Positions 1 to 8,631 of a stretch of DNA of 64,000 bases are shown one piece after another. The stretch comes from Verrucomicrobiota bacterium. GTDB taxonomy: Bacteria > Chlamydiota > Chlamydiia > Chlamydiales > JAEYWL01. Position numbers and translations under genes: made by a program. The stretch covers positions 1-64,000 of the forward strand of contig JAEYWL010000111.1 of assembly GCA_023428915.1 (NCBI GenBank). The letters are read 5' to 3'. Position 1 is the first letter of the stretch. Each line of letters opens with the position of its first letter. Below the pieces are notes generated by a model that saw only the letters and a list, made by a program, of their open reading frames with translations, ran no database searches and was not told the origin of the DNA.

Positions 1-44
1 CGGCAATGTTCAAGCGTGATTTAGGGGCGCAACTTGGGTTTTAA
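1..44. repeat. Right half of a palindromic MITE-like repeat (family 1, long-arm type)
   Basis: The first 44 bases match, with one difference in the shared arm, the right arm of the element at 23311-23475: a GTTCAAGCG word, then TTTAGGGGCGCAACTTGGG and a TTTTAATT end. The left half lies outside the window. Confidence 0.75.
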
Positions 45-339
45 TTAAGACATGCCTTAAAGGCTGTAAGTTTGAAAAAGCGCGGCAGCGCTGACAGTTG
101 GTTAGCCCCGCGTGAAAGCATCTGCAGAACCTGCAGATGCTGGAACGTGGGGTTAAGATGGAAAATAAGATTGAGCTGCGGTTAGCTGCGACACTTAGCA
201 GCTTGCCATTTTTGAATGACATTCGGAGACAGTTGCATAAGTCAAAGTAACGCAAAACCCTTAATTACAATAGCTTAGTAGTTTTTTATCAAAAAACTTT
301 AAATTCTGATAATCAAATGTCTACTTTGACTTATGCAAG
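45..339. other. Gene-free stretch with two strong inverted repeats
   Basis: No convincing gene is seen. A perfect 10-base stem with a 3-base loop lies at 118-140 (GCATCTGCAG / CTGCAGATGC), and its flanks extend the pairing imperfectly. A perfect 17-base inverted repeat joins 233-249 and 322-338 around a 72-base AT-rich loop and ends one base before the stop codon of the leftward CT429-like gene. It may end that transcript or be a small degenerate mobile repeat. Confidence 0.6.
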
Positions 340-1506
340 CTATTTACTGCGTTTAAGGGACTTTTTGGCTGGTATCGGTGCTTTTTTAGCAGGCTGAAGC
401 TTTTTGCCGTTTAAAGCTTTGGCCGGGGGTGCTTTAGCACTGCTCTTTTTAACTGGAGTTTTTGCCGGAGCGGCTTTTTTGCTCTTTGCAACCGGTTTCT
501 TTTTTACGACTTTTTTGGGAAGTTCTTCTTCATCGTCCCAATCATCATCTTCGTCTAAGCCAAAATCTTCTTCATCATCCCAATTATTTGCTGCTTTCGG
601 GGCGGAAGGGGTTTGTGGTTGTTCCTGTTCGACATATTTGCTGGAGAGTTGGCGTAATGAAGCTAATTTTTGGTTAAAGCTCTCAATAGTAGTAGGCACT
701 TCTGTAAGATGGCTGCGGCGGCTAAGCATTTTCTCTTCTGATTCAAAACGAGGAGAAAAGCTGAAAGCGGAAACATTTAGGTTGTCCGGGTTAAACAAGA
801 ACGGCCTAAGTGCAGGGACAATTGTTGTGTATATGTCGCCAGTTAGTTGCGGTTCAGTTTCAGTCTTGGCGACTTGCTTGGGCGGACGGCCCCGTTTAGG
901 GCGCGGGTTAAGAGCTTCATTGGAATAATATGTTTTTGCCTTATTGTATAGCTGCTTGCGGGCATTAAGGATATCCTTGGGCACTTTAGCTTGGAACAGA
1001 TTGCGTTTAATTTTTTCCATGACGTTTTTGCCGAGGTCTAAATCTTCTTCAAAGACAAATTGGAATTTGTTGGCTCTTAGCCACTCGATAATGCGAATGC
1101 GAGAGCGCTCTTGATAATATTGCTGCCACTTGTCAAATTCGGAGTGGTGGTCGAAAATAAATTCAACAAAGTTTTCACGGGCTTCTTTTGATTGGATGAT
1201 GTCTAAGAGTTTTTCTTTGGTATCAATATCGTAGACTTTTTCATTAACAAAACCTTCCATAATTTTTTTGGTTTCATAGAAGGTGAGTTTAGGGATCAGG
1301 CAATAACGTTCTGGATGGCCCTTTAATTCATTTTCCAGGTTGTCGAGTTCTTCCTGGGATTTGTCTAAATCCACATAGACCAGGAAGCCTTCCATTCTAT
1401 CTAAGTAAAATTCCCGTTCATCGTCAGACTTGGCAAATGCTTCCATAAGTCTATGACAGCGGAGTATTAAAGGATTTTGAGGTTCAAGTTTCGTTTGAGC
1501 TGACAT
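340..1506 (-). CDS. UPF0158-family (CT429-like) protein with AT-hook and histone-like C-terminal tail
   Basis: The N-terminal 200 residues look like the UPF0158 family, represented in Chlamydia by CT429, whose function I do not know. CT429 precedes dapF-clpP-glyA in Chlamydia, the same order as here. After this domain comes an AT-hook-like core (PKRGRPPK, about residue 205), a linker, a very acidic run of Asp/Glu, then about 60 residues rich in Lys, Ala, Pro and Ser that resemble histone H1 or chlamydial Hc1/Hc2 tails. The start at 1506 (MSAQTKLEP) is preferred over one 23 codons upstream because a GGTAGGA stretch lies just before it. DNA binding is inferred from composition only. The tail, not the domain, is the unusual part. 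Confidence 0.75.
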   Translation of the reverse strand: MSAQTKLEPQNPLILRCHRLMEAFAKSDDEREFYLDRMEGFLVYVDLDKSQEELDNLENELKGHPERYCLIPKLTFYETKKIMEGFVNEKVYDIDTKEKLLDIIQSKEARENFVEFIFDHHSEFDKWQQYYQERSRIRIIEWLRANKFQFVFEEDLDLGKNVMEKIKRNLFQAKVPKDILNARKQLYNKAKTYYSNEALNPRPKRGRPPKQVAKTETEPQLTGDIYTTIVPALRPFLFNPDNLNVSAFSFSPRFESEEKMLSRRSHLTEVPTTIESFNQKLASLRQLSSKYVEQEQPQTPSAPKAANNWDDEEDFGLDEDDDWDDEEELPKKVVKKKPVAKSKKAAPAKTPVKKSSAKAPPAKALNGKKLQPAKKAPIPAKKSLKRSK

Positions 1507-1603
1507 GAGTCCTACCTTAAATGCTGGAAAAAGTGCTGTGGGAATAACACGTTGAGGCCGCCTATGCAGCCTCAAGACAGTGTAGCAAAACTAAGAGAAA
1601 AAA

Positions 1604-1846
1604 TTAACCTTTAATGTTGCGTGCCATAGACATAATAGAAGTATTGCTGGCAGCAACGACGGAGGTACACATTTCTGAAAGCTGGGCAAGCTTGTTCATC
1701 AACATCTGCATGTCAAACATGTCTGGGATGCTGATGCCGCTTTTGGCTCTTTTTTGGAGTTCGACTAGTTTATCTTTTACAATCTTGGTGGCGTCCTCGA
1801 GCATGGATACGAGAGCGTCAGTTTGAAAAGTTTCCCTTTGAGCCAT
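1604..1846 (-). CDS. Small helical protein resembling a type III secretion needle subunit (CdsF-like)
   Basis: An 80-residue protein predicted to be a helical hairpin: an N-terminal helix (about 8-34), a short turn with Gly-Ile-Ser-Ile-Pro-Asp, and a C-terminal helix (41-80). The second half has the needle-family pattern of a hydrophobic helix followed by an Asn-Thr-Ser-Ile-type motif near the C-terminus (SNTSIMSMARNIKG). Size and pattern suit a T3SS needle protein such as chlamydial CdsF. It is not beside other T3SS genes here, so this is a suggestion rather than an identification. A clear purine-rich ribosome site (AAAGGAGG) precedes the ATG. Confidence 0.5.
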   Translation of the reverse strand: MAQRETFQTDALVSMLEDATKIVKDKLVELQKRAKSGISIPDMFDMQMLMNKLAQLSEMCTSVVAASNTSIMSMARNIKG

Positions 1847-1952
1847 GGTTACCTCCTTTATTTAGGTATTATTATCCAACCAATGGAAGGGTAGGCGAAT
1901 GCCAGTTGCCATATATTTTACCTAATTTACTACTTATTATCAAATAGAAACA

Positions 1953-2762
1953 TTAAGTCATAGTAAAAAATCCATGATATGTTTTAATTACAGGACCAGT
2001 CATCCAGATGTTTTTAAAACTATCATAAAGAATAGTAAAATCAATTATTAATTTTTCACCTAAGCGAGTGCACACAGTAATTGGTGATTGGAGTTGATAA
2101 CGCATAGCAGCTGCGAGGGCAGCAGCAGTAGCCCCTGTGCCGCATGCCAACGTTTCTCCTTCAACGCCGCGTTCAAAAGTTCTAATTGCAATTGTGTTCG
2201 CAGATTTTTTTTGTACCCAATTAACATTTGTGCCAGCAGCGCCAAAGCGGGGGTGGTGTCGAATTTCTAGCCCCTCCTGCATTACCGGCACTTTTTCTAA
2301 ATCATCGACAAATAACAAAGCGTGAGGCACGCCTGTATTTACAGAGTCGAAAACGACCAGCCCTTGTTTAAGGGACAAAGTTCTTTTCCAATTGCAGTCA
2401 GTGGGCTGCGGCATGCGTATGGAAATGCCTGCCGGACTGATTTTTGATTCTAATACACCCGCGAGGGTTTCAATGCGGCAAGCTGCAGGGAATCCGAGCT
2501 CGGCTGCAAATTGTGCTAAACAGCGGATACCATTGCCGCACATTTCGGCTTCGCTGCCATCCGAATTAAATATGCGGAGCTTAAAATTTGCACAAGCCGA
2601 CTCTTCGAGTAAGATCAGGCCGTCGGCACCAATGCCTAGTTGGCGATGACAAGCTTTTTGAAGCGTTTCTCGTGAGTGCGAGGGGAAGATGCGGGCCCGA
2701 TTATCGATTAGGATGAAATCGTTCCCGCAGCCGGAATATTTACTGAAAGGCAAATGGACCAT
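1953..2762 (-). CDS. dapF: Diaminopimelate epimerase
   Basis: Converts LL- to meso-diaminopimelate in the cytoplasm for lysine and for the stem peptide of chlamydial peptidoglycan. The 269-residue protein has both active-site cysteines in family context: EMCGNGIRC in the first half and ETLACGTGA in the second. The N-terminus (FSKYSGCGNDF) is also typical. The start codon overlaps the stop of clpP by one base (TAATG), so translation is likely coupled. The dapF-clpP-glyA cluster is the same as in Chlamydia (CT430-432). Confidence 0.95.
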   Translation of the reverse strand: MVHLPFSKYSGCGNDFILIDNRARIFPSHSRETLQKACHRQLGIGADGLILLEESACANFKLRIFNSDGSEAEMCGNGIRCLAQFAAELGFPAACRIETLAGVLESKISPAGISIRMPQPTDCNWKRTLSLKQGLVVFDSVNTGVPHALLFVDDLEKVPVMQEGLEIRHHPRFGAAGTNVNWVQKKSANTIAIRTFERGVEGETLACGTGATAAALAAAMRYQLQSPITVCTRLGEKLIIDFTILYDSFKNIWMTGPVIKTYHGFFTMT

Positions 2763-3394
2763 TATTTAGTGGAAAACCCATGCTTTTCAAGATCTGCTGG
2801 AGATCCGATAATGCCGTCGAGCAAGCCAAAATCCATTGCTTCTTCCGGTGTCATCCATGTATCGCGGTCAATGGCGCGATCGATGGTTTCAAAATCTTTA
2901 CCGGTAGCCTCAACGTAAATTTTAACGAGGCCATGGCGTGTTTTTAGCATCTCTTTAGCTTGGATTTCAAGGTCTGTCGCTTGCCCTTTGATTACACCGC
3001 CGATATGGGGTTGGTGGATCATGATACGGCTGTTAGGCGTTGCAAAGCGTTTGCCTTTACCCGCGCACAGGCTTAAAATGGACCCCATTGAAGCGGCTAA
3101 ACCTGTAATTAGAGTAGTTACCGGGGATGTGATCATATTGACTTGATCCCAAATAGCAAAGCCTGAATCTACAGAGCCGCCAGGGCTATTGATAATTAAG
3201 AGGATAGGCTTGCCCGGATCTAGCATTTCCAGATACCAGAGTTTGCGAATGACATCATTGGCAGAGTCATTGTCGATGGCATCGGAAATAAATAATCTTC
3301 TCATTTCCAACAGGGCGTTATCAATTTTATCATCCAACTTGGATGCCTGGGGCTTGGCATTATCCTGTTGCGGCTGTTTTGGCGGCATAGTCAC
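2762..3394 (-). CDS. clpP: ATP-dependent Clp protease proteolytic subunit
   Basis: Serine protease subunit that forms barrels working with ClpX or ClpC to degrade proteins. The 210-residue sequence keeps the catalytic triad: Ser102 in GLAASMGS, His127 in IMIHQP and probably Asp178 in DRDTWM. The N-terminal 20 residues are Gln/Pro/Lys-rich and low in complexity. Chlamydiae commonly carry two clpP genes. This one corresponds by context to the copy beside glyA (CT431). It lies between glyA and dapF, 17 bases after the glyA stop. Confidence 0.95.
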   Translation of the reverse strand: MTMPPKQPQQDNAKPQASKLDDKIDNALLEMRRLFISDAIDNDSANDVIRKLWYLEMLDPGKPILLIINSPGGSVDSGFAIWDQVNMITSPVTTLITGLAASMGSILSLCAGKGKRFATPNSRIMIHQPHIGGVIKGQATDLEIQAKEMLKTRHGLVKIYVEATGKDFETIDRAIDRDTWMTPEEAMDFGLLDGIIGSPADLEKHGFSTK

Positions 3395-3411
3395 TCCATT
3401 GTTAAAAAACT

Positions 3412-4929
3412 TTAGATTTTGGCCATCTGCGACATTGACTGTTCTTGCACGGGATCGATTTCAATTTCCGGATATAGCGGAAAATGTGCAAGCAATTCAG
3501 CAATGGTTTGCTTAGCTCGTTCCATAGCAGCTAAATCAGTAGTTGTCAAACTTTTACTTAGCTGTCCTGTTTTAGGGGCTATAGCGGGCTTGCTATGCGA
3601 GAGTATGTCGATAATGGCTTTAGCAATCTGCTTCATTTCTTCAACCCCCATTCCCAAAGTTGTAGTGGCAGGGGTGCCAATGCGAATGCCTGAAGTATAC
3701 CAGGGGCCGTTTTTGTCAAAAGGGATGGCATTGCGGTTAACAGTAAGGGCGGCTTCCCGCAGGGCAATTTCTGCCTGCCGGCCAGTGAGGCCGAATGGGG
3801 AGACATCTAAAATCATTAAGTGATTGTCTGTGCCGCCTGTCAGAACTTTAGCGCCCAGGTGCATAAACTCTTCAGCCAAGGCTTTTGCATTTTGCACGAT
3901 TCTTTGGGCGTAATCTTGGAAAGCCAAAGTATTAGCTTCCTTAAAGGCGACAGCCTTTGCTGCTAAAACATGCGGCAGGGGACCCCCTAATACCAGAGGA
4001 CAGCCTTTATTGACTATTTCTGCAAACTCCTGTTTGCACATCACAAGCCCCCCTCGCGGCCCTCTAAGGGTTTTATGGGTGGTAGAAGTCACAATATGGG
4101 CATGGGGAATCGGGTCGAAATCTCCGCGGAAGACTTTTCCCGCAACAAGCCCTGCAAAGTGGGCCATATCAACCATAAAGACTGCCCCGGCCTTATCGGC
4201 AATTTCGCGCATTATTGCGAAATTAATTAGGCGAGGATAGGCGGAGAAACCGGCTAGCAGGATGGTTGGTTTTTCACGCAGGGCAATAGCTTCAATTGAT
4301 TTGTAGTCTAATAAACCTGTATTGGGATCCACATCGTAAGAGACAGCTTGCATCATTTTTGATGAGATATTGTGGCGATAACCATGTGTAAGATGCCCTC
4401 CAGAGTTTAGCGAAAGGCCCAGCACTTTTTGATTGAGCAATAGCTGCCGGACTTCTTCATATTCAGCTGGAGTAAGTTCGTCGATAGTTTTTTTGCCGAA
4501 CTTCTCTACTTGCGGATTCTGGATGCGGTTGACTAGGATTGACCAAAACGCGACCAAGTTGGCATCTGCGCCTGAGTGTGGTTGTACGTAGGCATGCTCG
4601 CAATTAAAAATTTGCTTTAATTGCTGGATGCACTCCTCTTCCACTGTATCTATGTTGTCGCAACCTGCATAAAAGCGGTGATGGGCATAGCCTTCAGCAT
4701 ACTTATCTGTGAGCAAGTTGCCCATGGCTAATTGAGTGGCTACCGAGCAAAAATTTTCCGAAGCGATTAATTTAAGATGGGAGCGTTGATCTTTTAGCTC
4801 TTGAATAATGCTTTGAGCTATAACAGGCGATACTTTTTCAACCTGATCCAGAGAGGCCAGGTACGCGATGGTCTCTGTTTTTTGTAATTCTAACGGTGTT
4901 TTGGAGAGGTATTTACGTAAACGCTGCAT
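3412..4929 (-). CDS. glyA: Serine hydroxymethyltransferase
   Basis: PLP enzyme that interconverts serine and glycine and charges tetrahydrofolate with one-carbon units. The PLP-binding lysine is in [12 protein letters not shown]. At 505 residues it is longer than the usual 415-430, as is normal for chlamydial GlyA, with an N-terminal extension of about 35 residues and an insertion around residues 155-175. Chlamydial GlyA has been described as a stand-in alanine racemase for peptidoglycan synthesis, which would fit its linkage to dapF. That role is family knowledge and cannot be seen in this sequence. Confidence 0.95.
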   Translation of the reverse strand: MQRLRKYLSKTPLELQKTETIAYLASLDQVEKVSPVIAQSIIQELKDQRSHLKLIASENFCSVATQLAMGNLLTDKYAEGYAHHRFYAGCDNIDTVEEECIQQLKQIFNCEHAYVQPHSGADANLVAFWSILVNRIQNPQVEKFGKKTIDELTPAEYEEVRQLLLNQKVLGLSLNSGGHLTHGYRHNISSKMMQAVSYDVDPNTGLLDYKSIEAIALREKPTILLAGFSAYPRLINFAIMREIADKAGAVFMVDMAHFAGLVAGKVFRGDFDPIPHAHIVTSTTHKTLRGPRGGLVMCKQEFAEIVNKGCPLVLGGPLPHVLAAKAVAFKEANTLAFQDYAQRIVQNAKALAEEFMHLGAKVLTGGTDNHLMILDVSPFGLTGRQAEIALREAALTVNRNAIPFDKNGPWYTSGIRIGTPATTTLGMGVEEMKQIAKAIIDILSHSKPAIAPKTGQLSKSLTTTDLAAMERAKQTIAELLAHFPLYPEIEIDPVQEQSMSQMAKI

Positions 4930-5021
4930 GTATCTTAAACCTTAGGTAGGAAATTTTATTACCTGAATTGTGATCGATTTGTGGAAAAAAGGCAAAGAAA
5001 ACAAGATAATAGGCAAAGTAA

Positions 5022-5047
5022 GAGTTAGGCGCTTAAGCGCCTAACTC
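5022..5047. terminator. Perfect 26-base palindrome between glyA and the CBM-like gene
   Basis: GAGTTAGGCGCTT at 5022-5034 is followed directly by its reverse complement to 5047. It sits downstream of the leftward gene ending at 5074. There is no strong run of T on either side, so it could be a weak terminator, a processing site or a protein-binding palindrome. The word GCGCCTAACTC recurs at 7020-7029. Confidence 0.5.
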
Positions 5048-5073
5048 AGACTTTTATGCACATCTTTTTTCGG

Positions 5074-5490
5074 CTAGCCAAAAAAAGGGGTGTATTGAAT
5101 GGAGGTGCCGTAAGTCAAAAAATGGTTTTCGCCTTGTTCATAGTGCTGGTCGTTAATAAGCGTCTTAAATTCGCACTGTGTAAAGGGGGCATCAGTTTCC
5201 CAAACCCATTCATCTCTGCCGATATTCTTTAGGGGAATGCCGCGATCCCAACTTAAGTTAGCGCCTTTGCCTCTAATATACAGGCTATTATGGAAGCCGA
5301 CGTCGTATTTAATAGTGATGCGCGTTTTGCCGCGTTTTGAAGATTGTGCTTCTTTTTTTTCAGAAGATTTGGCGTCTTCTTGAACCTCGCTTGCTTTAAG
5401 CGAATTTTTCTTTGAATTACTTGAGCTAAAAGAAGTTTCTTGCTTATTTGGTTGAAATTCTTTTGTTAAGCTAGCAGTTTTTTTATTCAT
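5074..5490 (-). CDS. Small protein with CBM20/CBM48-like starch-binding fold
   Basis: 138 residues. Residues 1-54 are Ser/Lys/Glu-rich and probably disordered. Residues 55-138 resemble carbohydrate-binding modules of the CBM20/48 or AMPK-glycogen-binding type: a beta strand pattern with SLYIRGKG, a DEWVWET strand and a FKTLIND strand, then GENHFLTYG. Chlamydiae store glycogen, so a glycogen-associated or regulatory role is possible. The disordered Ser-rich start would also suit a type III secretion signal. Both are inference. It stands alone between glyA and the CT398-like gene. Confidence 0.6.
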   Translation of the reverse strand: MNKKTASLTKEFQPNKQETSFSSSNSKKNSLKASEVQEDAKSSEKKEAQSSKRGKTRITIKYDVGFHNSLYIRGKGANLSWDRGIPLKNIGRDEWVWETDAPFTQCEFKTLINDQHYEQGENHFLTYGTSIQYTPFFG

Positions 5491-5727
5491 AGCAAGATTC
5501 TCCTTTAAGAGTTTGTGAGCACCCTTCTAAAGGGTACTGCTATATTTATTCTCATCTTCTAGAATCTATGTCAATAAAAAACTTTGATTGTCACGGAGAA
5601 TAAGTCTCTTATTTTTACTTGTCTATTTTAGTTTTTTAAGGTAAATTGTTTCTATTACATGAACTAGAGCCAAATTGCATCCTCAATTACTGAGGCAGCA
5701 AGAGAAGGATAACTTAAGGAATAGCAA

Positions 5728-6498
5728 ATGCAACAAAATCTCGTTCCTATTTTGGAGATTCAAGAGCTAGACATGAAGCTGATTCGTTTGATGCGTCTAA
5801 AAAAAGAGCGTCAAAGGGAGCTGGATAATCTGAATCGCATTAAATCGGACCTGCAAAACCAGCAAGCAATCAAAGAGAATGAGATTTTCGAATTAAAGAA
5901 AAATATTCGCATGGCTGAGAATGAACTAAAAGAAGTTCAAGAAAAAATTAAACAGCTCGAATCCCGTCAAAATTCCATAAAGAAAGTTGAAGAGTTCAAT
6001 GCCCTTTCTCATGAAATCGCCGCTGCAGAAAAAGATAAGCACGCCAAAGAACAGCGCTTAAGCGATATGTACGACCGCCAAACTGCTGAAGAAGATCTCC
6101 TCAAGGCGTTGAAAAAGACATTAGAGCAAACCAATGAAGATAGCCATACTCTGGAAAATGAAATCATAGAAAGCATTCGCCAAATTAATGCTGAAGGCCG
6201 TGAGTTAGAAACAGAGCGCAATCAGTTAGTGCAAAATGCCGATCCTGAGGTCTTCAAGATTTATGAAAGGCTCCTGCGCAATAAAAAAGACCGCGTGGTA
6301 GTACCTATTGAAAACCGCGCCTGCAGCGGCTGCCATATCGTACTTACAGCTCAAGATGAAAACCTCGTCCGCAAAGGTGAAAGGCTAATTTTTTGCGAAC
6401 ACTGCTCGCGCATCCATTACTGGCAAGAAAGTGCAGCTTTAGAAGGTACTCCTGCAGCTACAAGACAGCGCAGACGTAGAGGCAGCGCTAAAGCTTAG
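5728..6498 (+). CDS. Coiled-coil / C4 zinc-ribbon protein, CT398-like
   Basis: 256 residues. About 1-165 form an almost unbroken coiled coil rich in Glu, Lys and Gln, followed by a C4 zinc ribbon with Cys199, Cys202, Cys223 and Cys226, and a basic tail. This is the architecture of Chlamydia CT398, which has been reported to form a hook-like structure and to contact sigma-54 and a type III secretion component. By homology it may connect transcription or secretion factors. The stop codon is only five bases before the 5' end of the RNase P RNA. Confidence 0.8.
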   Translation: MQQNLVPILEIQELDMKLIRLMRLKKERQRELDNLNRIKSDLQNQQAIKENEIFELKKNIRMAENELKEVQEKIKQLESRQNSIKKVEEFNALSHEIAAAEKDKHAKEQRLSDMYDRQTAEEDLLKALKKTLEQTNEDSHTLENEIIESIRQINAEGRELETERNQLVQNADPEVFKIYERLLRNKKDRVVVPIENRACSGCHIVLTAQDENLVRKGERLIFCEHCSRIHYWQESAALEGTPAATRQRRRRGSAKA

Positions 6499-6503
6499 GG
6501 TTT

Positions 6504-6867
6504 GGGAGGAGAGGTAGTCGCTGCCGCTTGTAAAAGCGGGAGAGGAAAGTCTGGACTTCATAGAAGAGGATACCAGCGAAAGGCTGGGGGCCGTAAGGCT
6601 ACGGAAAGTGTAACAGAAAGCAATCCGCTAGCAGGCATTGCCTGCTAGGTAGGCTGAAACGCTAGCTTATGGAGCTAGCCGCATCTGGAGCAATCCAGAG
6701 CGCTGACAAACCCTATCCGAAGCAAGACCGAATAGAGCGTTATCCTGTGCTTCGCAGAGTTCTAAAGGTGTCGCTTAAGGTTCCTGGCGACAGGAGCCGT
6801 AGAGGAATGACTGCCATCTTTTAAGAGTTTCTTAAGAGCATACAGAATCCGGCTTACAATCCTCCCA
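6504..6867 (+). ncRNA. rnpB: RNase P RNA (bacterial type A)
   Basis: The catalytic RNA that matures the 5' end of tRNAs. The 5' GGGAGGA at 6504-6510 pairs with TCCTCCC at 6860-6866 to form helix P1. The hallmark GAGGAAAGTCTGGAC lies near 6542 and the 3' conserved ACAGAATCCGGCTTAC at 6842-6857. Length (about 364 nt) is normal. It starts directly after the CT398-like gene with no room for a promoter between them. Confidence 0.95.
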
Positions 6868-6914
6868 TTTTTTTCCAATGCTCGATTTTTAGAAGTATTG
6901 TTTATCCTAATAGA

Positions 6915-7023
6915 AAATGGACCTTAACGACGCCATGGACCTTATGGACTTAATGGACATTAATGACAAGTGATTGGCGCTTAGTCTATTAAGTCTATAA
7001 GGTCCATTGTCCATTTTAGCGCC
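6915..7023. repeat. Intergenic palindromic repeat (family 2)
   Basis: A long imperfect hairpin. The arm starting ATGGACCTTAT at 6934 pairs with TATAAGGTCCAT ending near 7007. The left end (TGGACCTTAACGACGCCA) recurs inverted at 13734-13759. The right end GTCCATTTTAGCGCC resembles 13761-13775. Words from it are shared by the palindrome at 35212-35329. The rest of 6868-7061 contains no gene. Confidence 0.7.
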
Positions 7024-7061
7024 TAACTCGACTTCGGAATCTTTCTTAGAGATGCCTGATG

Positions 7062-7772
7062 CTATCTCCAGGAGTTGGTGACAGCTTCGAAAAATTCGCG
7101 GCGCAATTCCACATCTTTTTCAAAAGCTCCTCGCAGATTATTGGTCGTAGTCTTGCTTTCTTGGTCGTGTACGCCTCTGGCGTGAACACAAAAGTGAGTA
7201 GCTGTCATTGAAACGGCAACATCTTCAATATCCATTAAATGCATCAGACAGTCAGCTATTTGGGCGGTTAGACGTTCTTGCAGCTGGGGTCTTTGCGCAT
7301 AGTAGCGCACAATTCTAGACACCTTGGACAAACCAATTAATTTACCCGCAGGTTTATAGGCCACAAAAGCCTTCCCTTGCATAGGGACAAAATGGTGTTC
7401 ACAGAAACTAATAAAGCTTACAGACACAAAAACCATGCTAGAACGGCGATGCGCCATTTCCTGGTCATTGACAATACTAATGGCGGGGAAGTTTTTGGGT
7501 TGAAGTCCTGAAAATACTTCCTTTACATACATCTTTGCGACGCGGTGGGGAGTGTGGGCTATGGATTCATCGCTTAAATCCAAACCAAGCGTTTTCATGA
7601 TCTCACGAAAATGTTGTTCTATAATGGCTATTTTTTCTTCATCGTTTAATTCCAGGAGAAGGTCTGTGGTCGGATTGGGAAAATGGGTGCGGATGAGTTC
7701 TTCTGAGACAGCCATATAGTGAGAACCCGGAACTGGAGGTTCAGCACTGAAATTCTTTTGTTTTTTCTTCAT
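7062..7772 (-). CDS. folE: GTP cyclohydrolase I
   Basis: First step of folate synthesis, GTP to dihydroneopterin triphosphate. The zinc ligands are present (FCEHHFVPM and the later HFCVHARG), as is the substrate loop GLSKVSRIVRYYA. The start is placed at 7772 because AGAGGA lies six bases before it. An ATG six codons upstream lacks such a site. About 55 residues precede the conserved core, slightly longer than usual. Together with pabB, pabC and folK elsewhere in the window it indicates endogenous folate synthesis. Confidence 0.95.
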   Translation of the reverse strand: MKKKQKNFSAEPPVPGSHYMAVSEELIRTHFPNPTTDLLLELNDEEKIAIIEQHFREIMKTLGLDLSDESIAHTPHRVAKMYVKEVFSGLQPKNFPAISIVNDQEMAHRRSSMVFVSVSFISFCEHHFVPMQGKAFVAYKPAGKLIGLSKVSRIVRYYAQRPQLQERLTAQIADCLMHLMDIEDVAVSMTATHFCVHARGVHDQESKTTTNNLRGAFEKDVELRREFFEAVTNSWR

Positions 7773-7884
7773 AAGTTCCTCTTTACTCATAATTTAGTAA
7801 AATCTCAACCCTTAATAATAAATAGTTTGTTTAACTTTGTCAAATTTCTAAATTGTATTTATTCGAGGGTTAATTAATTTTAAT

Positions 7885-8631
7885 TTAAGTTTTTATTGAA
7901 TTGTAATTCCTAATCGAAGCAGCCGCGATTGCAAAAGCATTGGACACATTTAATGAATTTTTTCGGCCATAGAGGGGGATTTCTATGCATGCATCAACCA
8001 TAGCCAATAATTCTCGAGAGCAACCATATTCCTCATTCCCAACAGCTAAAGTAAAAATTGGCGGAAAAGAAAAATCGGCAAGCGGAGTTGCCTGCTCTGA
8101 AGTTTCCAATGCAATTACAGGGCGGGGCAGTTCATCAAGGGAGCGTACTTGCTGGCAGGCAACCCAATGCGCAGAGTTCATCGCAGTGGCAGTTACTTGC
8201 TTATTGGTGATAAAGGGCGTGTTTTTAGAAAAATAAATTGTGCCCAAGGCAAAAGCTTCAACGGTTCTAATGATGCTGCCAACATTGTGTGCAGAGCGCA
8301 AATTGTCTAAATACACAGAGACAGGAAGACAGCTCGGATGATAATCGATGCGATCTCCTTGCCTAATGTTGGGTAAAAAATTTGGTTCGCGCACGTGTAT
8401 TCCAGCATTTTGTAAATGATAGTGGTATAAATCAGCGAGCGATTCCCCCGAACAGTTTTTTAAAGGGGGAAGAGAAAGCCAGCTTGCTAGCTCATTATAC
8501 TCCTCTTCCAACACTGCTGTTGAGGCGTCATCCCGTTTAGCTAAGTAGAGCCGCCTGGCTAGATCGGCAAGTATTTTTTGCTGCTGTTCTTTGCCAAGCG
8601 CTTGATATTTTGGTTTGTTAAACCTACGCAT
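7885..8631 (-). CDS. TrmH/SpoU-family RNA 2'-O-methyltransferase
   Basis: The C-terminal 150 residues carry the SPOUT knot motifs: NLRSAHNVGSIIRT (motif 1), FTLAVGNEEYG (motif 2) and IPLYGRKNSLNVSNAFAIA (motif 3). The N-terminal 90 residues are helical and basic. It methylates tRNA or rRNA ribose, but the exact target cannot be told. The start at 8631 overlaps the stop of the upstream ABC-F gene (ATG then TAG in another frame), so the two are probably translated together. An alternative start lies nine codons upstream inside the ABC-F gene. Confidence 0.85.
   Translation of the reverse strand: MRRFNKPKYQALGKEQQQKILADLARRLYLAKRDDASTAVLEEEYNELASWLSLPPLKNCSGESLADLYHYHLQNAGIHVREPNFLPNIRQGDRIDYHPSCLPVSVYLDNLRSAHNVGSIIRTVEAFALGTIYFSKNTPFITNKQVTATAMNSAHWVACQQVRSLDELPRPVIALETSEQATPLADFSFPPIFTLAVGNEEYGCSRELLAMVDACIEIPLYGRKNSLNVSNAFAIAAASIRNYNSIKT

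Noticed and set aside
10..255. 81-residue leftward open frame at the window start
   Set aside because: It runs across a palindromic repeat and a hairpin, has no ribosome site and a composition unlike protein.
404..928. 174-residue rightward open frame opposite the CT429-like gene
   Set aside because: It is the antisense of the low-complexity acidic/basic tail; Ser and Leu runs reflect that bias.
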